From Ilex aquifolium (taxonomy: Eukaryota > Streptophyta > Magnoliopsida > Aquifoliales > Aquifoliaceae), in assembly GCA_951799425.1 (NCBI GenBank), contig OX637391.1, positions 17,264,051-17,328,050 on the forward strand: a stretch of 64,000 nucleotides of DNA. The letters run 5' to 3'. Below, piece by piece: positions 1 to 10,474 of this stretch. The notes beneath the pieces were generated by a model. That model was given only the letters and a program-made list of their open reading frames with translations. It made no database searches and was not told where the DNA came from. Both the position numbers and the translations under genes were made by a program. The first letter of the stretch is position 1, and every line of letters starts with the position of its first letter.

Positions 1-520
1 ATTAAGAGTAAAGAAAGATGGAGGAGACAAGATTTATAGTGATTTGGTCAACGTGACCTACGTCCACTCTTGAATGGCTTTGGTCGCCGGGTACATTATT
101 ACTTCAAGGATGTAAGGAGCAGAGAGTACAAGTTTTGAGGGAGAGGAGAGAGTCGTGCTCAGGCAAAAGTGTGATGCCCCCCAAGTGTTGGTGGGGCTTA
201 CAATTTATAGGCACCCCCTAACAGGTTGGGGCGACTTTACAACAACTAAACAACTATTTCGGTGGAGCTCACAACTTCTTCCCAATGTGCAAGGTGGTTG
301 AGATGTTCTTCATGAGATTCGGTCCAAGATGAGATGAGGGTGGACTGTATCCTCGGTAGTGCAGGCAAGGCTCTCATGCTCTCCTTCTTGATGACGTAGC
401 TAAGCAGATGGTTTGGATGGACTTGGACCATATTGGGTTTGGTGGGCCTTTATAAGGATGGGCTCTTCAATTGAGATTGGGCTTTCTACATAACTTGGGC
501 TATTTGGGCTTGACCAATCA
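1..520 (-). repeat. 3' LTR of the Tat-type element (partial)
   Basis: Bases 1-523 align with 12247-12769 at a constant offset of 12246, with scattered substitutions and no gaps noticed. On the minus strand the LTR starts TGATTGGTCAAGCCC at 520, directly after a purine-rich tract. By comparison with the right-hand copy, about 58 bases of this LTR lie outside the window. Confidence 0.9.
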
Positions 521-536
521 TTTGCCCCCCAATGCC
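521..536 (-). other. Polypurine tract next to the 3' LTR
   Basis: On the minus strand the bases just before the LTR read GCATTGGGGGGCAAA, then TGATTGG. A G-rich tract touching the LTR start is the usual plus-strand primer of LTR elements. The right-hand LTR lacks it, which fits the 3' position of the left LTR. Confidence 0.75.
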
Positions 537-724
537 CCGTGTCCAAGGAAACTTTGGAGAAGAGTGCATTAGTTTACATCTTGAGTTTCAGGTGGTGGAG
601 ACTTCCCCTGCTAGATGCATTTTTGCTTTGGTGCATACTTCAAGTTTTTCCCACTTTTTGCTAGGATTTTTAAGAGGACCCATAACCTTCAATTTGGGCT
701 TTTCCCTCTTTGCAAACTCTAGGC

Positions 725-732
725 TATAAATA
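725..732 (+). promoter_or_regulatory. TATA box of the antisense gene
   Basis: TATAAATA lies about 215 bases upstream of the first ATG of the plus-strand gene and inside the element, outside the LTR. Position and sequence suit a plant core promoter with a leader starting near 755-765. The leader contains a TG/TA microsatellite at about 877-906. The start site is inferred. Confidence 0.5.
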
Positions 733-1449
733 CAACCTTCTTTTTATTCTACCCATTTCATTCTCTTTGAGTTTGAACACCCATTCTTGAAAACCTTGAG
801 GGCCCAAGTTCTACCCATTCCATAGAAGCTTGAGAGGTGAAGGAGTGCTCTTCTTGAATCTTTCCAAGAAGGTATATGTGTGTGTATATATATATATATA
901 TATATAGGTGGGTTTTCTTCTTTTTGAGCGGAGTACCCAAGTGAGCAATGCCGATCGTGGAAGGAGATGTGCAAAAGTCCATTGGTACCATGGGGGGTGG
1001 CGAAATTGGAGCTGAATCCAGCGGTCATGGAGCTCTTGGAGCTGCAAGGATTGAAGGAGGAGGAGAAGAGGGGTCCCCGCTGGCCGCCGCTGCCATAGGC
1101 GCGCACCAGCAGCTCGCGAGGGGGACTGTAGGCGCTGGTCTGGGCGCCCCAGGTGCTGGTTTGGGCAGTTTTGGCAAGATCTCCAACCCAAGTGGTCGTG
1201 CAGGAAATGTGGTGGACAGCACATGCGAGATGGGCAGCGGCCTGGGCGTCAATCTAGGTTACTTGGGTGCTGATAATGCTGTCCTGGACAGCTTGGGCTC
1301 GCTGGACAACAGCCTTTCTTCAGTTGGAGGTGCAGGAAATCGGGCCAGGGAGCAGCGTGGAGAGCTAGGCAGCAGCCTGGGCGCCCATCTGGGCTGCCTG
1401 GGCGCCGAAAACAGTGTAGGGGCAGATCTGGGCGCCAGAGGCGCTGTTT

Positions 1450-1660
1450 TGCGCAACTTTGAAGGGCCAGGCACTTCTCCAGGTGCTGGGCTGCCTCGTT
1501 TGAAAGAGCATAGGGGATTAGGCACCTCTCCAGCTGTTGGGTTGTTCCGTTCGGGCGAGTAGAGGGGGTCAGGCACCTCCCCAGGTGTTGGGCTGCCCCG
1601 TTTGGGCAAACAAAGGGTGTCAGGCACCTCTCCAGGTGTTGGGTCGAATACTGCAGGCGA
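1450..1660 (+). repeat. Four imperfect 54-60 bp coding repeats (GTSPGVGL type)
   Basis: Within exon 1 of the antisense gene a block encoding GTSP(G/A)(A/V)G, followed by an Arg/Lys-Glu segment, occurs four times in a row (about 1470, 1528, 1573 and 1623). Copies differ by substitutions and small length changes. The third starts after a TAG where the fourth has CAA, so the stop is most simply a C-to-T change. Confidence 0.7.
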
Positions 1661-3204
1661 CAAGGAAGTTTTGGGAGCCTCTTTTGGTGATCACGATCTG
1701 ACTCCACCAAGTGTGACTTCTCAGATCCAAATCCCTCGAGACCTCCCAGATGGTGGCTCAGGCCACTCCTTACGGCCCCGAAAGAAGAAACGCAAAGGCA
1801 AAGTGGGACCTGATGATGATGGGTCCAAGGTAAGTACCCTTTCCAGTCTGTTCAATTCGGGTGAAGATATTTTGAGGCTTGTTTCTGCTTATCGTATTCC
1901 TCCGACCGTGCTGTGTCGCCGGGCTGAGACGGGTGAGCTTGCTTGCGACGACTCCTCCAGTGATATTACCGTTTACGAGGAGATGCTTGAGGCTGGGCTC
2001 AGATTCCCCATGTCTTCTCCTATTTGCCGCATTTTACATTATTTTTCCTTGACTCCGGGGCGGTTAGCGCCTAATGGTTGGAGAGTCTTGCTGGGCTTTC
2101 TTGTATTATGGAGGAAGGTGCACTGTGAAGAAGCTTCTCCTGTGGAGTTCCATGCAGCTTATAATTTGAGCGAGACTCCTACTCCAAATAGAGGGTGGTA
2201 CTATTTTACCACGAGAAGTGGTACGGTGCTCACGGGTTTACGCTCCAATTGCCACAGCTGGAAATCTCGTTTCTTCTTTGTTGGTGGAGAGTGGGTTGCT
2301 GAGGCCGACAGGGCCTTGGTATCAACACGGTGGGGTGCAGCTATAAAACCCGATACGCCGTGTATTTACTCTCCTTTTTTTTATGTATATATGCTCACCA
2401 TTCTTTTGCAAACATGTTTGTGCTCTCCAAGGACCAAGAATGAAAGTTGCAGGCCGTGAAGGCTTGCCCTGACAAAGATATGGGAGCTCTCTTGCCCAAG
2501 GATGCCAAGGCCGTTGCTCCCTCCCCGAAGTCTGATGCCTCTTCCTTGAAGAGAAAAGGTATGTTGACTCTCTTGTACTTCTTTCTCCTTTGCTTGACGT
2601 TTTTCATCTAAATGACCCTTCCTTGCTCTTGCAGCGAATAGAACAGCGGTAGTGTCCCGCTATCCTAGTAGAAGTCCCCTTCCTCCTAAGGTGGTGAGGA
2701 GGGGCGATGCCCCTAAGGTGACTTCTTCAACGGCTCCGCCCGAGGTGTGCTCTCCTCGAGAATCTCCTCCGGTGGTGCCTCCTCAGGCAGGGACTCCTCC
2801 CGTTGCATCTCCTGTTCCAGAGTCTCCCTTGTTGGCCTCATCTTCTGCCCCTGTTCATCCACTCCTCCTGCAATGGCTTCTACGAGGACACCGATTCAGA
2901 ATGGTCCTATGCTGGGCAATCCGCAAGTTATCAGGGAAAAACTTGGGAGATTCGTATTTCCACCCGAAGCTAATGAGATTAGTATGCTAGGCACTCAGGG
3001 AGTTATCAACACATTCCTGGAAGGACTGGCTCAGGTAAGGGTCTGTAGTTCCCTTTCTCCGATCATCCTTTATGTATTTTTTCATTCATCTATCTTATTT
3101 CTTTTTCAGGCTTCGACTGCGTCTGTATGTTTGCTTACAAGGGTCCATTTCTGTAACCATCTAAAGCTTAGTCACGAGGCTATAGCGAAAGAGCTTCTAG
3201 CTGC

Positions 3205-5519
3205 TGTAACACCCCAAAATACACCTTGGCAGTATTACTATCTAATCACCATTCACCTCATGAGAGCACTAAATAAATCCATAAAATAAGGAAGTTTCAT
3301 TCATCAACCATCGATATTTTAACAAAATTCGGGCAGAGTCTCCTTTGTACGGGGAGCTCTACCCAAAACACAACCTGTACAATTTAAGCTACAATTAACC
3401 ACACCGGGTCCCCATATGCCTCATAAGATAAAATTTCATTCAACATATATCATATCCACACTATCATCCCAAAAGAATAGGCCAAACAATGGCATTTACA
3501 TTCCCAAAAGAATTACACTTAAACTTAGCAGCGGAATACAAAATAAACTAGGTTTCACAGTATACAAGAGAGTATTCTAGTCTAGTGCAAAAGAAAAGGG
3601 GTCGCTCTATGCGTCTACCTCGGGATCTAAACTCCCGTCAATTGGAGTCTCCCACTGAGCGGGCTCCTCGTCTCCTAACTCCTCCTCGAGTACATAATCT
3701 GAAAGGTGGGAAAGTGGGGGGGGGGGGGGGGTGAGCACAAGGCTCGGTAGGAGGATCCTTCCAAACCCATTCAAGGTTTTGAAATCAAGTAAAACAGGTA
3801 GGTCACATTTCGCACATACATATAAATGAATTTTGAAATAAAATAAGGACATTTTAAAGGAGATCTCAAGTTTGTACAATAATAAGGAATTGAAAGAGAA
3901 TAAAACCACGTTTAATTGACAAACAATTTCCAACATAATCCACTCCACTATACACCATTTCCACAAGTTATCGTTGCATCCCATACTACCCGAAACTCTT
4001 GGAGAAATAATATTTGGTACAATGAATAATAATTTCTATTTGGTACCACTCAAGTAGGTTGTCGCTTCTCATGAATCTAACCGACGATTCTACCTCGTTC
4101 ACCCATTTCCACTAACAATCACAGACCAATTTAGGAAGGGCGTGTACCGTTTCATACGGCATTGACGAGATCCTCCCAAGGTGTCTAGTATACTAACCCT
4201 TTTCCCCAGTATCCGTGAACAATAGTGGTCACTGTCACCACAATGATCTACTACGAGCATTAGGCAACCATCTCACCCCCCATTGGGATAAACTAATCTC
4301 TAACGCTCTACGGCAGTTTTCGAAGGTAATCCAAGTCCCTCACAACACCATACACAAGAGTGACATACCAACAATATACTCAACCTCATATACAAGCAAA
4401 TTCCATGATTTTCTCCAATTTTCACAAGCAAGATACATAATAGAACAATTTAAGAAAACATACCCATTTCACAAATCATGTTACAAGAGACAAGTTTAAA
4501 GGAAATAAGCATGAGATCAACAATACAATCATTTTACGACCCAACACAAAGTTCTAGAATTTTCGAAATCAAGATGATGTGAAGATATAGAGAAAAATTC
4601 ATATTTCCCCAAAAACTAGGGTTTGATGGATTTCCAACCATCATTTTGTTCAAATCATGTGAATGTTTGTAAAAATATCAAGAAACAAGGAACCCATAAC
4701 AAATACATAATATTAAGAGTCAAAATCTACATGTATAATAACCCTAACATCAATGGACAAGAATGAAAGAAAACCCTACTTGTGTTCTTAGATTTGAGTG
4801 AAGGAGAGAAGGGTTTGATTTCAATTCAAGAACTCAGCTTTCTGTTCTTACTTCCTCTATTCGGGTAGCCTTCTGCTTCCAATTTCCTTTGGCCAGACTC
4901 CCACTCTGTCTCTCGGTTTCTCTCACAAAGCCTCCCTGACTTTCTTTTATTTTTTTCCTATCTGAAGCTTTTCATTTTTCTTTCAAGGCTTCAACGTGGG
5001 TGAGTGGGTGAAGACCAAATGAATGAGAAAATAACAATATTTACACTTTTCTCCCTTTATTTCATTTATCATATATATCAACCATAAACTTCACTATTCC
5101 TTATATTTTTTTATCAAAATTCATAATATTTTACACTTAAACTACTCCTAAAAATTTGGGACCTCACAATCTACTCTCCTTAAAAGAATTTCATCCTAAG
5201 ATTCCTTAGTTCACCAAGAATCTCAAAAGTTGTTGGGTGCAAGGTGTAACACAATAAAGAAAAAGAATATAAAGTGTTTATGGTTCAAAAGAAAGGGGTG
5301 CTATTGAATTTTCTTTTCAATAAAGTTGTAATTATTCTCAATTCACTAAACCGAATGAATATAAAATTTCAGATTTTACACTACTAACCCCTTTATTTTA
5401 CTTATTATATATTTCAACCTCTCTATTTCACTTATTATATATTTCAACCACAAAACTTAAAACAATTACATTATTATATATTTATATACATTTATAAAAT
5501 AAATATATGGGGTGTTACA
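3205..5519. mobile_element. Solo LTR (about 2.3 kb) inserted in the antisense gene
   Basis: The insert runs from TGTAACACCCC to GGGGTGTTACA, an 11-bp inverted terminal match with TG...CA ends. It is flanked by the 5-bp duplication GCTGC at 3200-3204 and 5520-5524 (seven bases if the flanking A and T are counted). No gag or pol, PBS or PPT pair is visible inside. Size, ends and 5-bp duplication fit a solo LTR. The TGTAACACCCC start is typical of large plant Gypsy LTRs such as Tekay/Del (recollection, not searched). A run of 16 G lies at 3716-3731. The coding frame of the host gene joins cleanly across it. Confidence 0.82.
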
Positions 5520-6152
5520 GCTGCTCAAGAAAAGATTGTTGAGCTTGAAGCTGCCAGCAGGACTTCCCAAGTTGAGCTAGTGGCGTCTCATGAGAGGGCG
5601 GCTGAGCTGTTGGCGACCCGTGAGAGGGACGCGCTTAGAGAGGCAGAGCTTGTAGAGGCCCGTGTGAGGGCGACTGAGCTTGAGACTGAGCTTCTGGAAA
5701 TTCGTGGGAGGAACGCGCTCAAGGAGGCTGAGCTTGTAGAGACCCGCGAGAGGGTCATGCTCAGTGAGGCTGCCTGCTTGAGAGCCGAGGCAGAGGTGAA
5801 GGCAGCTCAGAAGAAGGTTGAGGTGGATCTGGAGAGGTTTACAGAGATCCGAGCGAAGGCCATGCTTAGTGAGGCTGCCTGCGTGAGAGCAAAGGCAGAG
5901 ATGAAGGCAGCTCAGGAGAAGGCTTCTCAGGCCGAGGTGGTTCTGGAGAATAGCCTTGCTGATTCTTTTATTGACGGTTATGAGGAGCTCCGGGGAAAGA
6001 TTTCTGCTTTTTTCCCGGATATTGACCTTTCAGGCTTCGTGCTGATTGATGATGGAGATGGAGGCTCTGATGACGCTGAGGACGATGCTGAGGACGAGGA
6101 GGATGATGTTGAGGACGAGAAGGAGGAGGAGGACGACCATGAGAGTAACTAG

Positions 6153-6418
6153 AGTGTTGGGGATGCTTTTATTTTATGTACTTTTTTTTTTTTTTAGAAA
6201 GATAGTTTGTAGTCTTACTTTTGTACTGATACTCCTTTGAAATTGAATGAAAATGCAAAAGATCTCTTTGGAGTCAAGTGGTAGAAAATTTTATTGATTT
6301 ATTGCTTATATAAAGCAATATTAGGTAATAATTCCCAAAAATGTACACTGAATATTGGGTAATGACCTGAAAGATAAAACCAAGTCCCAACCTCCACTAC
6401 TTTGATACTCTCAAGGTA
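6153..6418. other. Convergent gap between antisense gene and polyprotein
   Basis: The antisense gene stops at 6152 (plus) and the integrase frame stops at 6419 (minus), leaving 266 bases between two convergent 3' ends. It contains a T-run at 6182-6194 and AT-rich sequence where both transcripts could terminate. No other gene is seen. Confidence 0.5.
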
Positions 6419-7717
6419 TCATTGATAATACCTCTTCAAGTGCTCCGCATTCCATAGATGGGGTAAGACTTTCCCCTCAGAATTCTGGATCTTGTAGGTG
6501 CCCGACCTCACTACTTCTGTTATAAGGTAAGGTCCTTCCCAATTTGGCCCCAGCTTCCCTTCGTGTGCATCCTTTGTGGCGAGGATCACTTTCTTGAGGA
6601 CCAAGTCCCTTGGTTGGAAGGAACGAGGCTTCACCCTCGAATTGTAATACTTCGCTATGCGTGGTTTGTACTCCGCGTTACGGACCACAACCATCTCACT
6701 TGCCTCCTCCACCAAGTCGAGATTGATGCGGAGTCCTTCCTCGTTGGTGATGGGGTTGTGGTGCTGGACCCTTAGAGAGTGTACCCCTATCTCCACAAGG
6801 ATGACCGCCTCAGTTCCAAAGGTGAGGGAGAAAGAGGTCTCCCCAGTAGGAGTTCTTGGCGTGGTTCGATAGGCCCACAGTACGCCTGGTAGCTCGTCCA
6901 CTCCAAGACCCTTCGCTCTTTCAAGCCTTGTCTTTAAGTTGCGTAGCACCGTTCTCACCATGACCTCTGCTTATCCATTTGCCTGCGGGTGTGCTGGGCT
7001 GGAGTGAGGTTGTTTTATCTGAAGGTCGGAGCAGAAGGAGTTCAACAACTTATTGTCGAACTGTTTGGCGTTATCACTAACAATGGCATGGGGAATCCCG
7101 AAACGATAGACCAGGTTCTTCCAGATAAAATCTTTGACCTTTGCGTCTGTGATTTTAGCTAAGTGTTCGACTTCTACCCACTTGGTGAAATAGTCGACTG
7201 CCACCACCACGAACTTGCATTGTCCTTTGCTGAGAGGCAAAGGGCCTAGGATGTCGATGCCCCACTTGGAGAAAGGCCACGGACTTGAAATGGTTGTTAG
7301 TTCCTCCGGTGATTGCCTGGACACAGTTGCGAAGCGTTGACACTTGTCACACTTCTTGGAGAACTCCTGGGCGTCCCTTGCCATGGAAGGCCAGTAGTAG
7401 CCTTGTCTGAGCACCTTGTGGGCAAGGGAGCGCCCTCCAGAATAGTTCCCACAGTTCCCCTCGTGGATCTCTCACAGGGCATAGTGAGCTTCTTCTGGTG
7501 AAAGGCACCGCAGCAACGGCAAAGAATAGCCTTTCTTCTACAAAGTGTCCTGCAGGATAGTGAACTTGGAGACTCTTATCCTCAGCTTTCTGGCCTCTAG
7601 GGGATCATCTGGCAGCACACCTTCTTGGAGGTATGCCCTTACTGAGGTCATCCAATTTGACTCAGCTGATGCACAGTTGACATTTGTGGCCACCATGTCC
7701 AACTTGCTTGGCTCGAA
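6419..7717 (-). pseudogene. Integrase part of the Tat polyprotein, with stops
   Basis: On the minus strand the zinc-binding part has H...H and CDKC (about 7465-7340). The catalytic core has Asp in WGIDILGP (codon about 7253-7255), Asp in IVSDNAKQF (7073-7075) and Glu after the PQANG segment (6965-6967), i.e. a DDE integrase. The C-terminal part ends NAEHLKRYYQ. Stops fall at 7538-7540, 7472-7474 and 6971-6973. The last occupies the Gln position just before the catalytic Glu. All three DDE residues remain, but the chain cannot be made intact. Confidence 0.85.
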
Positions 7718-7781
7718 TTAGTGACCAATGACATTTGTGGCCACCATGTCCAACTTGCTTGGCTCGAATTGGTGACCAATG
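7680..7781. repeat. 51-bp tandem duplication in the polyprotein
   Basis: Bases 7680-7730 are repeated as 7731-7781. The copies encode the same 17 residues (FEPSKLDMVATNV region) between the second RNase H and integrase, so the duplication keeps frame. One copy reads GAATTAGTGACC and the other GAATTGGTGACC. On the coding strand that is TAA against CAA, so the stop arose by C-to-T after the duplication. Confidence 0.9.
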
Positions 7782-10174
7782 AATGCTGGTCCTAGTCCTC
7801 CTGGTGGAGCCTTCAAGGATGAGGTGAGTCTAGGGAGTGCATCTGCAGCCATGTTGTCCTCCCTTGGGATGTGGCAGATCTGGAAGTATTGGAATTTCGT
7901 GATTAAACTTTTCACCATACCAAGGTATTCCTGCATTCTGGCTCCCTTTGCTTCAAACTCGTCCTTTACTTGATTAACTATCAGCTGAGAGTCACTGTAA
8001 GTGGCAAGAAGTTGGGCTTCCATTTCAGCTGCCAATCTTAATCCAGAGAGGAGGGCTTCGTATTCCGCCTCATTGTTGGAGGTAATAAAGTGAAGCTTCA
8101 CTACAAACTTGAGAGTGGTTCCATCTGGGCTGATCAAGATTAGGCCCGCTCCTCCTCCTTCACTGGTGGAGGAGCCGTCTGCATAGAGTTTCCAGAGTAT
8201 AAGAGAGTAGGGTTTTGAGATTAAAATGGGAGACTGGGCACCTGGAAGAGCTGCCTGGGCGCCAAAGGGGGCTGCCTGGGTGCCTGGAGGGGCTGCTTGA
8301 GCGCCAAAGGATGAAGGCTGGGCGCCTGGGGAGGGGATCTGGGCGCCTGAACTGCCCTGGGCACCTAGTTTGGGAGCCTGAGTGTCCCTGCTACGCTTCT
8401 GGGTGTCCCCGTTGGGCATCTGGGTATCCTCGTTGCTCCCTTCCTCTGATGGTGTAAGCTCGGCAACGAAATCCGTAAGGGCTTGTTCTTTAATGGCTGC
8501 TCTTGGTTGGTACTGAATATCGAACTCGCTGAGCTCCACTGCCCACTTAAGAAGTCTGTCGGATATGTCCGGCTTCCCCAGGACTCTTTTCAGAGGTTGG
8601 TCTGTGATGACAACTATGTTGTGACTCTGAAAGTAATGTCGTAGTCGTCTTGCCGTCGTGACCAGGGCGAGTGCTAGCTTTTCTAGCTCCGAATACCTCA
8701 CATCTGCCCCTCGGTATGCCCTGTTTACGTAATAAATAGGTTTCTGCATTCCATTATCATTTCTGACGAGCACGAAGCTTATTGCTGATGGGGAAGCAGA
8801 AATGTATAGATGGAAAGCTTCTCCTGGAGTGGCATATGATAGGAGGGGAGGTGTAGCTAGGTAGGCTTTGAGCCTTTGGAAGGCCTCCTCTGCCTCAAGT
8901 CCCCACTCAAAAGCATTTCGGAGAATTTTGAAGAAAGAGAGACATTTGTCTGCAAACTTGGAGACGAACCTATTGAGTACTGTGATTCTCCCATTGAGGC
9001 GCTGGAGCTCCTTGGTTGAGGAAGGCGACTTCATGTCGAGGATGGCCTTGATCTTGTCGGGGTTCGCCTCAATTCCCCTCTAATTGACCATAAAGCCCAA
9101 GAATTTTCCTAACCCCACGCCAAAGGCGTACTTCTCAGGATTGAGCTTCATGTGATAGGACTTCAGGACATTGAAAGTTTCCTGGAGGTGATCGATGTGG
9201 TCTACTGCTACGAGAATTTTCACCAACATGTCATCCACGTATACTTCCATCGTTTGCCCAATCTGAGGCTTGAACATCTTGTTCACCAGCCGTTGGTAGG
9301 TTGCTCCAGCGTTTTTTAGTCCGAAGGGCATGACCTTGTAGCAGTAGGTCCCCTTTGGAGTAATGAATGATGTTTTCTCCTGGTCCGAGGGGTACATGCT
9401 AATCTCGTTATACCCAGAGTATGCATCCAGGAAAGTGAGCAATTTATGCCCCGCGGTGGCATCGATGAGGAGATCGATCCGTGGTAGCCGGTAGCTGTCT
9501 TTTGGGCACGCCTTGTTGAGTTCTGTGAAGTCGACGCAGAGGCGCCACTTCCCATTAGCCTTAGTGACCATCACCATGTTGGAGAGCCACTCAGGATATG
9601 CTACTTCTCTGACGTCCCCGTTGCCTATTAGCTTTCCCACCTTTTTGTCAATAGCTTGGGCCCTTTCAGTGGAGGTGCCCCTTAGCTTTTGGCGAACAGG
9701 CTTGTGGCGTAGGTCAACATTGAGACGGTGTGTGGCCACTTCTGGGTCGATGCCCTCAAGGTCTGCATGTGACCATGCAAAGACGTCCATGTTACGTCTC
9801 AAAAAATCTATTAGCGAGCCAACCAGATCTTCAGAAAGGGAAGAGCCAACGTATACTCTTCTGTCTGGGTGATCTTCATCCAAAACCATGGGGGTGAGCT
9901 CCTCCACCAGTTCTCCTTTTTCTACGGTGGAGTCATCCCTCGGGTCGAGGATTTCAACTTGCAACGCCTCCTGTGGCTTCCTGGTCTTCATAGAGGAGAC
10001 ATAGCACTCCCTTGCTGCTAATTGGTCTCCTCTGACCTCTCCGACTCCATTTGGGGTTGGAAAACGGAGGATGAGATGATAAGTGGAGGGCACAACTCTT
10101 AATGTGTTAAGAGCAGGTCGCCCCAGTATGATGTTGTAAGCTGATGGGCAGTCTATTATCAAGAAATTGACCAT
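7718..10174 (-). pseudogene. RT, RNase H and archaeal-type RNase H of the Tat polyprotein
   Basis: The RT domain has the FLDAYSGYNEI segment and the YVDD active site (codons at 9230-9241). A stop at 9080-9082 follows the FLGFMVN segment. The first RNase H (about 8850-8470) reads LYISASP where active Gypsy enzymes have an Asp, so it is probably catalytically weak. A low-complexity GAQ-rich linker follows. The second domain (about 8190-7800) reads LYADGSS, NNEAEYEALLSGL, TYSDSQLIVNQV and EDNMAADAL, the Asp-Glu-Asp-Asp pattern of archaeal-type RNase H. Tat elements are known for such a second RNase H. The block ends at the TAA in the duplicated segment (7718-7720). Confidence 0.88.
8215..8460 (-). 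repeat. GAQ-repeat linker between the two RNase H domains
   Basis: The minus-strand reading gives repeated GAQ or GTQ separated by Ala/Pro/Ser stretches, about nine times. On the plus strand this is a run of CTGGGCGCC-like units. It separates the two RNase H domains. The same short G/C-rich unit is also found in the N-terminal part of gag and in exon 1 of the antisense gene. Confidence 0.75.
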
Positions 10175-10474
10175 GACAGTGGAGCTTCAGGGTGCTGCTC
10201 CGATTGTGACAGGAAGAGTGATAGACCCAAGGGGATACACCTTCTCCCCTAAGAAACCAATGAGGGGTGATCTGATAGGCTACAGTCTCTCCCTGCCCAG
10301 GTTGAGCTTGTCATAAGCCTCTGCGAATAGGATGTCTGCAGAGCTGCCGCTATCCACCAGGATCCTACGCACTTGGAAATTGGCCACGGTCATGGTGAGC
10401 AGCAGGGGGTCATCATGGGGGTGCTGGATTCCTTCCAAGTCCCTATCTGAGAAAGATATGACCTCGCTGTCGCC
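10175..10474 (-). pseudogene. Retroviral-type aspartic protease part, with stops
   Basis: The minus strand reads RRILVDSGSSADILFAEAY at about 10366-10310. The catalytic Asp codon is at 10352-10354 in the DSG motif. The frame is the same as gag and RT. It is cut by a stop at 10475-10477 before the domain and by 10280-10282 and 10187-10189 after it. The protease would normally cut the gag-pol polyprotein. The active-site motif is intact although the reading frame is not. Confidence 0.85.

Larger units (their letters stand above)
948..6152 (+). pseudogene. Intron-containing antisense gene of the Tat element (Transposase_28-like), broken
   Basis: Proposed structure: exon 1 from ATG 948 to about 2361; a short exon ending at 2558; exon 3 2635-3034; exon 4 from 3110, interrupted by a solo LTR at 3205-5519, then on to the stop at 6150-6152. 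Introns end in GT and AG (for example 2559-2634 and 3035-3109). The protein begins with Gly/Leu-rich imperfect repeats. A globular part follows (about 1850-2350) with the EMLEAGLRFPMSSPICRIL type segment known from the Pfam family Transposase_28 ('putative gypsy type transposon'). Then come a Pro/Ser-rich linker, a long Glu/Ala-rich coiled coil and an acidic tail of Asp/Glu. Lesions: TAG at 1560-1562 (the next repeat copy has CAA there), a frameshift near 2855, and the LTR insertion. Removing the LTR and one target copy leaves exon 4 in frame. Its function is unknown to me. Confidence 0.72.

Noticed and set aside
1025-1710. Minus-strand Pro/Ala-rich open frames opposite the Gly-rich exon
   Set aside because: They are mirror images of GC-rich coding repeats on the plus strand, with no domain or start context.
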